A DNA stretch of 64,000 nt from Hydrogenothermaceae bacterium (GTDB lineage Bacteria; Aquificota; Aquificia; Aquificales; Hydrogenothermaceae), in contig JAOABC010000004.1 in assembly GCA_026418535.1 (NCBI GenBank), forward strand, positions 62,001 through 126,000. The letters are read 5' to 3'. Shown piece after piece: positions 53,976 through 62,190 of the stretch (the stretch's first letter is position 1; the number at the start of each line of letters is the position of its first letter). The translations under genes were made by a program, and so were the position numbers. The notes under the pieces are model-generated. The model ran no database searches. It had not been told where the DNA came from and saw only the letters and a program-made list of their open reading frames with translations.

Positions 53976-55244
53976 ATGGATATAACCACCATTACCCCAG
54001 AGAAATTAAGAGAAAAGAATCTTAATGAACTCAGGAAGATTGCAGAGGAGCTTGGACTAGAAAGGACTACTGGATTAAGAAAAGATGAGTTAATAAGTAG
54101 AATCATGTTGAAGAAAGAAGAGAAAGAAGGTATAAGCAGAATAGAAGGGGTGCTAGAGGTATTGCCAGAATCTTTTGGATTTATAAGGTTTCCTGAGAAC
54201 AACTACGCACCAAGTCCACAGGACATATACGTGTCCCCCTCCCAGATAAAAAGGATGGGACTTAAGAATGGAGATTTCATAAGGGGTGCAGCAAGGAACC
54301 CAAAGGAAGGAGAGAAGTACAGAGCTTTAGTAAGAGTTGACTTTGTAGGTAACACTCACATAGAGGATGCAAAAAAGAGGCCTTCCTTTGATAAACTGGT
54401 TCCTTACCACCCAACTGAAAAGTTCAATTTAGAGTATGACCCTTCAGACTTATCAACAAGGGTTGTAAGCCTTATATCCCCTATAGGTAAAGGTCAGAGA
54501 GGGCTGATAGTAGCTCCTCCTAAGGCTGGGAAAACAGTCCTCATACAGAGGTTAGCGAAGGCTATAATAAGAAACCATCCGGAAGTTCATCTTATCATCC
54601 TTCTCATAGATGAGAGGCCTGAAGAAGTTACTGAGATGAGGAGGATAGTGGGGAATGGTGCAGAAGTAGTGGCTTCTACGTTTGATGAGCCACCAGAAAG
54701 ACATATACAGATATCAGAGTTGATTATAGAGAAAGCTAAGAGATTTGTAGAAGAAGGAAGAGACGTTGTGATACTCCTTGACTCTATGACAAGATTAGCG
54801 AGGGCTTCAAACTCAATAACACCTCCTTCCGGAAGGGTCCTATCTGGAGGTATAGAGGCAACTGCTCTCCAGAGACCTAAGAAGTTCTTTGGTGCAGCGA
54901 GGAACATAGAAAATGGGGGAAGCCTAACGATACTTGCAACAGCCCTGGTTGAAACAGGTTCAAGGATGGATGATGTTATATTCGAAGAGTTTAAGGGAAC
55001 AGGTAATATGGAACTATATCTAGACAGAAGGCTTATGGAGAGAAGAGTGTTCCCTGCTATAAACATAGGTAAATCTGGAACAAGGAAAGAGGAACTACTT
55101 CTGAAAGAATGGGAGCTCCAAAGGCTATGGATACTCAGAAAGTTTCTCTCAAATATGGACGATATAGAGGCGATGGAGTTTCTTCTTAGTAAACTTGTAA
55201 GGTTCAAAACGAACGAAGAGTTTTTAAAGTCTATGAATACATGA
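53976..55244 (+). CDS. rho: transcription termination factor Rho
   Basis: The hexameric RNA helicase ends untranslated transcripts. It has the N-terminal helical part (about 1-45), an RNA-binding cold-shock-like domain (GVLEVLPESFGFIRF onward), and the ATPase P-loop GLIVAPPKAGKTVL near residue 175. VILLDSMTRLARASN and the Q-loop SGGIEATALQRPKKFFGAAR are also clear. Rho-dependent termination probably operates here, as several long operons lack hairpin terminators. Confidence 0.97.
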   Translation: MDITTITPEKLREKNLNELRKIAEELGLERTTGLRKDELISRIMLKKEEKEGISRIEGVLEVLPESFGFIRFPENNYAPSPQDIYVSPSQIKRMGLKNGDFIRGAARNPKEGEKYRALVRVDFVGNTHIEDAKKRPSFDKLVPYHPTEKFNLEYDPSDLSTRVVSLISPIGKGQRGLIVAPPKAGKTVLIQRLAKAIIRNHPEVHLIILLIDERPEEVTEMRRIVGNGAEVVASTFDEPPERHIQISELIIEKAKRFVEEGRDVVILLDSMTRLARASNSITPPSGRVLSGGIEATALQRPKKFFGAARNIENGGSLTILATALVETGSRMDDVIFEEFKGTGNMELYLDRRLMERRVFPAINIGKSGTRKEELLLKEWELQRLWILRKFLSNMDDIEAMEFLLSKLVRFKTNEEFLKSMNT

Positions 55245-55285
55245 TATAATATATGCTTACATTTTTTGCTAAAAAAGGAGGAAGA

Positions 55286-55480
55286 ATGAAAGCAGGAATA
55301 CACCCAGAACTAAAAGAAACGAAGTTCATCTGTGGTTGTGGAAACCACTTTGAGATCTACACTGTTAAAGGCGGAACTGTATACCTTGAAGTGTGCAGCA
55401 ACTGTCATCCTTTCTACACTGGAAAGCTGAGAGCTAAACCTAAATTCTTAGAGTTAACAGGTCAGACCATAGAAAAGTAA
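55286..55480 (+). CDS. rpmE: 50S ribosomal protein L31, zinc-binding form
   Basis: The true start is the ATG at 55286 behind AAAGGAGG; an in-frame upstream Met gives an unlikely hydrophobic leader. The 64 residues have CGCGNHF and CSNCHPFYTGK, giving the four Cys/zinc ligands of the C+ form of L31. The gene lies between rho and prfA, a common order. Confidence 0.95.
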   Translation: MKAGIHPELKETKFICGCGNHFEIYTVKGGTVYLEVCSNCHPFYTGKLRAKPKFLELTGQTIEK

Positions 55481-55485
55481 GGCAG

Positions 55486-56568
55486 ATGAACAAAAAGTTA
55501 GTAAATCAGTTAGAAGCTATAAAGGAGAAAATAAAGAAGTTAGAACAACTCCTCTCTGAACCAGATACACTCAAGGACCAGGTCAAACTCCAATCTCTTG
55601 GTAAAGAGTATAAAGAGCTGTCGGAACTGCTAGAACTGTACCACAGGTACCAGCAGATAGTAAAACAGATAGATGAAGTTAAACAGCTTATAGCCAACAC
55701 ACCGGAGGATGACTTACGGACATTGGCAGAAGAAGAGTTGAGTTACCTTAAGGAGCAAGAAATTGAGCTAGAGAAGAAAGTAGAGCTGGCTCTACTTCCC
55801 AAAGACCCTAATGACGAAAAGAACGTCATCTTAGAGATAAGACAGGGTGCAGGAGGAGATGAAGCATCCCTGTTTGCAGGGGAACTCTTCAGAATGTACC
55901 AGAGGTATGCTGAGAGACATGGCTGGAAGACAGAGATACTCAGCTTACATCCAACAGAGAAAGGCGGTATAAAAGAAGTTATAGCCCTGATGAAAGGTCA
56001 AGGAGCCTACTCAAAACTAAAGTATGAAAGCGGCGTTCACAGGGTTCAGAGAGTACCTGAGACAGAGTCTTCTGGAAGGATACACACATCTACGGTGACC
56101 GTTGCTGTCTTACCTGAAGCCCAAGAGGTAGACATTGAGATAAAGCTAGAAGAACTCAGAATAGAAACCATGAGAGCTGGAGGAGCCGGTGGACAGCACG
56201 TAAACACCACAGACTCAGCAGTCAGGATAACCCATCTACCTACAGGTATAGTGGTAACCTGTCAGGATGAAAGGTCTCAGTTACAGAACAAAATGACAGC
56301 TATGCAGATCCTACGGGCAAGGCTAAAAGACCTATACGACAGGATAGAGAGGGAGAAGATAGCTAAAGAGAGAAAAGAGCAGGTCGGAACCGGAGAAAGG
56401 AGCGAAAAGATAAGAACTTACAATTTTCCTCAGAGTAGAGTTACAGACCACAGAGTGAACTACACTTCCTATAGAATAAACGACATCCTGGACGGAGACC
56501 TGGACGAGATTATAGATGTGCTTATAGCCAAAGAAAACGAAGAGAAATTAGCTCAATTTCAGATATAA
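55486..56568 (+). CDS. prfA: peptide chain release factor 1
   Basis: RF1 reads UAA and UAG. The GGQ loop is in RAGGAGGQHVNTTDSAVRI near residue 235, and the PxT tripeptide is in RVPETESSGRIHTSTVTVAV (PET), specific for RF1 rather than RF2. The length of 360 residues is normal. It starts five bases after rpmE. Confidence 0.97.
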   Translation: MNKKLVNQLEAIKEKIKKLEQLLSEPDTLKDQVKLQSLGKEYKELSELLELYHRYQQIVKQIDEVKQLIANTPEDDLRTLAEEELSYLKEQEIELEKKVELALLPKDPNDEKNVILEIRQGAGGDEASLFAGELFRMYQRYAERHGWKTEILSLHPTEKGGIKEVIALMKGQGAYSKLKYESGVHRVQRVPETESSGRIHTSTVTVAVLPEAQEVDIEIKLEELRIETMRAGGAGGQHVNTTDSAVRITHLPTGIVVTCQDERSQLQNKMTAMQILRARLKDLYDRIEREKIAKERKEQVGTGERSEKIRTYNFPQSRVTDHRVNYTSYRINDILDGDLDEIIDVLIAKENEEKLAQFQI

Positions 56569-56574
56569 CATTAT

Positions 56575-56648
56575 GCGCCCATAGCTCAATTGGACAGAGC
56601 ATGTGACTACGGATCACAAGGTTGGGGGTTCGAGTCCCTCTGGGCGCA
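56575..56648 (+). tRNA. tRNA-Arg (ACG)
   Basis: The cloverleaf has acceptor arms GCGCCCA and TGGGCGC, anticodon stem TGTGA/TCACA with loop CTACGGA giving anticodon ACG, which is read as inosine to decode CGN codons, and T arm GGTTCGAGTCC. The discriminator is A and CCA is not encoded. It lies six bases after prfA. Confidence 0.93.
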
Positions 56649-56734
56649 CCTTAAATTTGTTAACTTAATATTTATTCTATATTTACAAAACTAAACTATA
56701 ATAAATGTCACTTAATGTTCAAGAGGTTCTAAGC

Positions 56735-57183
56735 ATGAAAAAGATAGTAGTATTACTAACACTTATAGCAGGACTATTAACAGGTTTAGCAAAAGCTGAA
56801 ACTGAAAAACCTGAAGAGTGTAAATTCTGTAAGACAAGGTTAGCTTATGAAGAAAAAAACTTAAAATTTTAAAAAGAGAGCTAAATATATCTAACGCTCA
56901 ATTAGAGAAGGTGAGAGAGATAGAAAGGGAAAAGAGAGAAGCTATTGAAAGATTTGTAAAGGAACATAGGATTCCCATTAAAGAAGCTCTTAATTTAGGT
57001 AAATTTGATAGGAACGTGTTCTTAAACACTGTTAGAGAGAATGCAGAAAAGATGGCTAACATCAAGGCTGACTATATAGAGAAGATTTTAGAGATATTAG
57101 ACGAGAAACAGAAGGAAAAGTTTCTCCAAATGATGGAAAGAAGGATCGAAAGGATGCACCAAAGAATGAAGTATGAATTTTGA
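56735..57183 (+). pseudogene. Spy/CpxP-like periplasmic protein, one frameshift
   Basis: The first frame starts at ATG 56735 with a signal peptide (MKKIVVLLTLIAGLLTG...), a CKFC pair and LAYEEKNLKF, then stops at 56870. The second frame continues ILKRELNISNAQLEKVREIE and holds a helical body with two LTxxQ-like segments (NISNAQLEKV and LDEKQKEKF). Adding one A to the AAAA run at 56863-56866 rebuilds a single protein of about 149 residues. The helical, LTxxQ-type layout matches Spy/CpxP chaperones, and the next genes encode a two-component system. Either a homopolymer error, transcriptional slippage or real loss explains the shift. Confidence 0.75.
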
Positions 57184-57235
57184 TAAAATCTGCGTGAAGC
57201 CTCCTCATGGCTTAACCTCCTCCCCCTCCATACTT

Positions 57236-57264
57236 GGGAAGGTGCCAATGCCTTCCCCTTTTTT
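57236..57264 (+). terminator. terminator between Spy-like gene and response regulator
   Basis: GGGAAGG pairs with CCTTCCC across an 8-base loop and is followed by CTTTTTTG. It lies upstream of the response regulator start and suggests the Spy-like gene is its own unit, or an attenuator for the two-component genes. Confidence 0.75.
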
Positions 57265-57293
57265 GTTTTAGACCAGCTAAAAAGGCAGATAAG

Positions 57294-57980
57294 ATGGCAA
57301 AAGTTCTTATGATAGAAGATGACAGAGAGTTAGCAGATTTACTAGTCCTGTATTTATCAAAATTTAACATGTCTGTAAAAAATTTCGAGATCCCCTCTAA
57401 AGCTCTAGAAGAGCTTGAGAGAGATCCAAAGCAGTTTGACTTAGTGATATTAGACCTCTCTCTTCCGGAAATAGATGGTATAGAAGTCTGTAAAAAAATA
57501 GCAAGGGAGTATGACATTCCTATCATCATATCTTCTGCAAGGAGCGACGACACTGACAAAATAATAGCCTTAGAGATAGGAGCTGATGACTACTTAGCCA
57601 AGCCTTACAATCCTAGGGAGTTAGTTGCTAGGATACAGGCTGTTTTGAGAAGGAGAAGAGAGAAGCCCCGGAGTAAAGTCATAACCTGTGGTAAGATTGA
57701 GCTGGATGAGGAAGGTTATACTGTAAAAAAAGCAGGGAAAATCCTCAACCTCACTTCTGCTGAGTTTGAGATACTTTCCATGTTGATAAAAAATAGAGGT
57801 AGAGTTCTCAGTAGAGACTATATATTAGACAATACAGTAAACATCGGATACGACAGTATAGATAGAACTGTAGATGTTATAGTGGGAAGAATTCGAAAAA
57901 AGATAGAAGATGACCCCAAAAATCCAAAATATATAATATCCGTTAGAGGAATTGGCTATAAGTTTGAGTGTGAAGAATAG
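57294..57980 (+). CDS. OmpR/PhoB-family response regulator (CpxR-like)
   Basis: The receiver domain has acidic residues in IEDDREL, phospho-acceptor Asp54 in LVILDLSLPEIDG and the Lys in LAKPYNP. A C-terminal winged helix (LTSAEFEILSMLIKNRGRVL and RTVDVIVGRIRKKIED) binds DNA. ATG 57294 begins MAKVLMIEDD; upstream codons lie in the terminator. It overlaps the kinase start by 11 bases, and with the Spy/CpxP-like gene upstream forms a Cpx-like envelope-stress set. Confidence 0.92.
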   Translation: MAKVLMIEDDRELADLLVLYLSKFNMSVKNFEIPSKALEELERDPKQFDLVILDLSLPEIDGIEVCKKIAREYDIPIIISSARSDDTDKIIALEIGADDYLAKPYNPRELVARIQAVLRRRREKPRSKVITCGKIELDEEGYTVKKAGKILNLTSAEFEILSMLIKNRGRVLSRDYILDNTVNIGYDSIDRTVDVIVGRIRKKIEDDPKNPKYIISVRGIGYKFECEE

Positions 57981-59172
57981 TTCTATACTCTTGAAAGTAA
58001 GTTTAGCCTTTCTCTTTATGTACATACTCTCTACTATATTCTTCATTTACGCTTACAATCAATCTAAAGATAAGGAATTAAGAGACTTTACAAGAAGAGG
58101 CCTTTTAGCTGTATACTCTAACAATCCAGAGGAGATTGGGCAGAGTGTAGTGGAAATAAAAGACTACGATACATATAAAACTGTTACATCCACTGGTAAA
58201 ACTCTGTTAGACAAAAACCTTGGCTTTGTCCAGATACGGATCATAGAGTACCAGAATGAGCTATTTTTACTGATAAACAGGTTTGGGATGAGCTACTTAC
58301 TAAAGAAAAACGATAACAACATAGAGATACACAAGCTTATCTCGATAGGGTATGTGATGTTCAACATAGCTTTTTTACTACTCTATATAAACATCGTAAA
58401 GTCTTTCTACCATTTAAAACAACTCAGAAACAAGATAAGACTTTTAAAGGCAGGAAACTTCGACATAAAGATAGAGACAGATAGAGAAGATGAAATTGGA
58501 TTTATAGCCAAAGAGTTCAACGAGGCAGTAAGATCTTTAAAGAGGAATGAGGAGTTAAGAAAGTGGTTTTTGAGAAACATAGCCCACGAGCTTAAAACCC
58601 CTATAACGAAAGGGAAGATAGCTATAGAGCTTCTTGAGGATGAAAGGGGCAAGGAAAACTTCGAAAGAATATTCAACAGATTAGAGTATCTTGTCAACCA
58701 ACTTTTATTGATGGAGAAGGTTTCCTCAGAGAAGTTCACTCTGAACAGAGAGTGTCTCAGTTTGAAAGAGGTGGTTGAGGATTCTATAGAACTCCTGCTT
58801 ATTCCTGAGAAAGAGAATGTATCCGTACAGATAGAGACTCCGGACAATGTATATGTAGATAGAACAATATTCCCCATAGCTATAAAGAACCTTTTGGACA
58901 ACGCAATAAAGTTCAGTGAAGATAACAAGGCAAAACTTACCTATACAGACAAAACCCTCTACGTAAAGAACAGAGGAGAAAAACCACCTATAGATATAAA
59001 TCTACTATTTGAACCATTTATAAAGGAAACATCTATAAAAAACAAAGATGGACTTGGGCTTGGTCTGTATATAACCAAGTTCATACTACATGCCCACGGG
59101 TTGAGAGTAGACTATAACTACGTGGATGGAAACAACATTTTCTCCATAAACTTAGAATCTATAAGATGTTAG
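57970..59172 (+). CDS. sensor histidine kinase (CpxA/EnvZ-like)
   Basis: The kinase has two membrane helices flanking a short periplasmic domain (about 30-130), a HAMP domain, the phospho-His in RNIAHELKTPITKG, the N box in IKNLLDNAIKFS and G boxes in GLGLGLYITKFI. The GTG at 57970 is preferred because it gives MKNSSILLKVSLAFLF; an in-frame TTG at 57952 is further inside the regulator gene. Its 3' end overlaps convergent lpxB by 14 bases. The signal is unknown; the partner regulator overlaps it. Confidence 0.9.
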   Translation: MKNSSILLKVSLAFLFMYILSTIFFIYAYNQSKDKELRDFTRRGLLAVYSNNPEEIGQSVVEIKDYDTYKTVTSTGKTLLDKNLGFVQIRIIEYQNELFLLINRFGMSYLLKKNDNNIEIHKLISIGYVMFNIAFLLLYINIVKSFYHLKQLRNKIRLLKAGNFDIKIETDREDEIGFIAKEFNEAVRSLKRNEELRKWFLRNIAHELKTPITKGKIAIELLEDERGKENFERIFNRLEYLVNQLLLMEKVSSEKFTLNRECLSLKEVVEDSIELLLIPEKENVSVQIETPDNVYVDRTIFPIAIKNLLDNAIKFSEDNKAKLTYTDKTLYVKNRGEKPPIDINLLFEPFIKETSIKNKDGLGLGLYITKFILHAHGLRVDYNYVDGNNIFSINLESIRC

Positions 59173-60304
59173 TCAGGAAATTTTCTATAAGCTGAGTAAC
59201 TCTACTGATAGCTCTATCTCCCCCCAAATTACTCTTTACCTCTGAGAGCTTTTCCTTCATCCTGTTATACTTATCTGGATTATAGAGGTACTCCAAAACA
59301 GAGTTAGATATTTCTACCGGATTACATCTTTCCTGAAGTAACTCCTTCACAACCTCTTCTCGGGCTATGATATTAGGAAGTCCAAGGTGCCCAACTTTAA
59401 CCAACCTTTTACCAATAAAAAAAGTGAGAGGACTGACTTTATAAACAAGCAAGAACGGATTACCAACTATCGCCGCCTCAAGGGTGGCGGTCCCGGAGGC
59501 TATGATAGAGAATACAGAGTGCCTCATAACTTCGTGGGAAGGGTTTTCCATACACTCTGAGGTTATAACCTTCAGGGGCAGTTTGTAAGGCTTAACCATA
59601 TCCAGCACGATACTTAAAACGTTGTCTGGAACAGGAATTAAGAAGTGAACATCCCCAAGAGATCTCCTTAAAAGTTCAGCTGACTGTAGTAGTATAGGTA
59701 GGAGAACCTTTACCTCTGACTCTCTACTCCCTGGCAGAAGACCTATGAACCTCCTTTTCCAGGGAAGACCTAATCTTAAGGTGAACTCCTCTAGACTTGT
59801 CTGAGGTTTTACAATATCCACCAAAGGGTGTCCTACATACTCAAAACGAAAACTATCACTGATAAACGGCCTGTAGTAATCCTCCTCAAAGGGTAAAATA
59901 GATATCATAAGGTCTGTATTCTTAACTATCTTGTATATCCTACTGTAATGCCAAGCCCAAATCTGAGGTGAAATGAAGTATACAACTCTCTTTCCTTGTT
60001 TCTTTGCCTCTTGAATAAGTTTTATATTGAATCCAGGAAAATCTACAACTATGATGGCATCACAGTCTTTTATAGCCTTTATAGATGCCTTAAAGACTTT
60101 TTTTATATGTTTATACTTGGAAAAAGTCTCAGTTATCCCTACTACAGAGATATCATCTATCTTTGAGATAGGCTCTATGCCAGCTTGTAGCATCTTGGGA
60201 CCGGCTATGCCCGAAAAATGAAATTTTTCTTTTAGATTTTTAACTATGTATGAAGCGTAGATGTCGGCAGAGACCTCACCTACGCTTATAAATACTTTTT
60301 TCAT
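59159..60304 (-). CDS. lpxB: lipid-A-disaccharide synthase
   Basis: LpxB joins lipid X and UDP-2,3-diacylglucosamine to form the lipid A disaccharide. The GT-B fold begins FISVGEVSADIYASYIV, has YFISPQIWAWHYSRIYKI near residue 110, GLLPGSRESEVKVLLP near residue 190 and SGTATLEAAIVGNPFLLVYK near residue 285. The ATG at 60304 begins two bases after the carboxylase stop; a TTG at 60310 is an alternative. Together with lpxA and lpxI it shows lipid A synthesis in this strain. Confidence 0.95.
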   Translation of the reverse strand: MKKVFISVGEVSADIYASYIVKNLKEKFHFSGIAGPKMLQAGIEPISKIDDISVVGITETFSKYKHIKKVFKASIKAIKDCDAIIVVDFPGFNIKLIQEAKKQGKRVVYFISPQIWAWHYSRIYKIVKNTDLMISILPFEEDYYRPFISDSFRFEYVGHPLVDIVKPQTSLEEFTLRLGLPWKRRFIGLLPGSRESEVKVLLPILLQSAELLRRSLGDVHFLIPVPDNVLSIVLDMVKPYKLPLKVITSECMENPSHEVMRHSVFSIIASGTATLEAAIVGNPFLLVYKVSPLTFFIGKRLVKVGHLGLPNIIAREEVVKELLQERCNPVEISNSVLEYLYNPDKYNRMKEKLSEVKSNLGGDRAISRVTQLIENFLTNIL

Positions 60305-60306
60305 CC

Positions 60307-62142
60307 TCAATCAGGAGATACCACAACCAGACACTCATCAGGATTTACGTTATCACCTTCTTTTACTAAGATCTCAGAAACAGTTCCATCTATAGGAGAG
60401 TGTATCTCGTTCTCCATCTTCATAGCTTCTACTGTCAGGAGAACATCACCTTTCTTAACCTTATCCCCAAGAGAAACCTTAATAGAGGTAATCTTCCCTG
60501 GCATAGGAGAGCCAATATCCCCAAGACCTAGGATTCTTTTCTTGCCAGTAGAGGTTGTGACTTCCGGTAAGCTCTCTACTCCTTTGCCTACCTCTATCTC
60601 TTTTACTGGCTGAATTAAAACCTCCTCAAGCTCACCATCTATTCTTATAAAGTAAGGTCTCTTACCTTCTATAGGACTCCCTATACCAGCTATCTTTATG
60701 TAATACTGCTCTCCATGGAGTGTTATGTTGAACTCTATAGGTGCTTTACAGGTTTCTTTCTCTTTTATCTCTTCTATTTCCGGAGGTAAAGCCTCTCCTT
60801 TTTCTAACATCTCCCTATACTTGAAGAACTCCTTAGCTACCATTGGAAACAGTACATAAGACAAGACGTCTTCAGGACTTCTTGCTCCCGATCTGTAAGC
60901 CTCTTCTTCCAACTTCTCTATCTCCGGCTCTATAAGGTCAGCAGGTCTCATTGTGATAGGAACTTCGTCCCCAAGGATCTTCTTCAGTATGTCAAGCTTT
61001 ATAGGAGCAGGCGGCCTACCGTATAGACCCTTTACATAGTCTTTTGTCTCCTTGGTTACTACCTTGTACCTTTCACTTTGAAGAACATTAAGCAAAGACT
61101 GTGTTCCTACTATCTGACTTGTAGGAGTAACAAGGGGAGGATATCCAAGATCTTCCCTAACCCTTGCAACTTCCTTCTTGACCTCTTCAAGCTTATCTAA
61201 AGCATTATTCTCTTTAAGTTGGTTTATGAAGTTAGACATCATACCACCTGGTATCTGATGTATAAGGACCTGAGTATCTGGCCACTTGTCAACAGTGTCG
61301 TATTTGGTATACTTCTTCCGGACATTCTTCAGATACTCTGCAACTTCAATAATAATATCCAGGTCTATTTTGGTTTTATATCCAAACTCTCTTAAGACAT
61401 AGACCATAGTTTCAGTAGCAGGATGAGCTGTTAGCCATGACCAGGTAGATACATCTGTGTCTATTATGTCAACTCCAGCCTCTACAGCTTTAAGGAGTGT
61501 CATCTCAGCCATACCGGCAGTAGTCTGAGCGTGAACATGAACAGGAAGATCTATCTCACTCTTTAGAGCAGAGACTAAGTCATAAGCTATCTTCGGTGAG
61601 AGTATTCCAGCCTGGTCTTTTATGCTTATAATATCAACACCTAACTCCTTAAGTTGTTTAGCAACATCAACATAGTAATCAACAGTGTGGACTGGACTTA
61701 TAGCATAGGACAAAACACCTTTAACTATTTTGCCACATTCTTTTGCGGTAGAGATAGCAACCTCCATATTCCGAACATCGTTAAGAGCATCGAATATCCG
61801 GAAGACATCTATACCGTTGTCCGCTGCTCTCTTTACAAACTCTTCCACAACATCATCAGCATAATGTCTATAACCTACTACGTTTTGTCCTCTCAGAAGC
61901 ATCTCAAGTTTTGTATTCTTTGCTACTTCCTTAAACTTCCTAAGTCTTTCCCATGGGTCCTCTTTTAAGAATCTAAGACATACATCGAAGGTCGCTCCTC
62001 CCCATACCTCTAGGGACCAAAAACCAGCATCATCTAGTTTCTGTAGAGCCGGTAGGAGATCATCTGTCTTCACTCTTGTAGCCAGTAAACTCTGTTGTCC
62101 ATCTCTCAATGTAACATCAGTAAACTCTATGATTCTACTCAT
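60307..62142 (-). CDS. pycB: biotin-dependent carboxylase B/alpha subunit (PycB, OadA or CfiA type)
   Basis: The 611-residue protein has the carboxyltransferase TIM barrel (FTDVTLRDGQQSLLATRV onward, with metal site HVHAQTTAGMAEM), the conserved PXXA-type helical region and a C-terminal biotinyl domain with VEAMKMENEI, where the second Lys is biotinylated. It is the partner of an AccC-like subunit in two-subunit pyruvate carboxylase; in Hydrogenobacter a close relative, CfiA, carboxylates 2-oxoglutarate in the reductive TCA cycle. The oxaloacetate decarboxylase alternative is less likely because no membrane subunit genes are near. Substrate cannot be fixed by sequence alone. Confidence 0.88.
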   Translation of the reverse strand: MSRIIEFTDVTLRDGQQSLLATRVKTDDLLPALQKLDDAGFWSLEVWGGATFDVCLRFLKEDPWERLRKFKEVAKNTKLEMLLRGQNVVGYRHYADDVVEEFVKRAADNGIDVFRIFDALNDVRNMEVAISTAKECGKIVKGVLSYAISPVHTVDYYVDVAKQLKELGVDIISIKDQAGILSPKIAYDLVSALKSEIDLPVHVHAQTTAGMAEMTLLKAVEAGVDIIDTDVSTWSWLTAHPATETMVYVLREFGYKTKIDLDIIIEVAEYLKNVRKKYTKYDTVDKWPDTQVLIHQIPGGMMSNFINQLKENNALDKLEEVKKEVARVREDLGYPPLVTPTSQIVGTQSLLNVLQSERYKVVTKETKDYVKGLYGRPPAPIKLDILKKILGDEVPITMRPADLIEPEIEKLEEEAYRSGARSPEDVLSYVLFPMVAKEFFKYREMLEKGEALPPEIEEIKEKETCKAPIEFNITLHGEQYYIKIAGIGSPIEGKRPYFIRIDGELEEVLIQPVKEIEVGKGVESLPEVTTSTGKKRILGLGDIGSPMPGKITSIKVSLGDKVKKGDVLLTVEAMKMENEIHSPIDGTVSEILVKEGDNVNPDECLVVVSPD

Positions 62143-62190
62143 AGTATACTCCCATGATATTTTTCTTTTTCTAAAGACTAAAAAATTTTA

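Noticed and set aside
54587-55303. Long 238-codon open frame on the minus strand opposite rho
   Set aside because: It is Ser/Leu-rich shadow coding opposite a clearly real gene and has no ribosome site or family motif.
56845-56880. Programmed -1 frameshift in the Spy-like gene
   Set aside because: The site does not fit the X-XXY-YYZ slippery rule in the zero frame, and no stimulatory hairpin is evident; a homopolymer indel is simpler.
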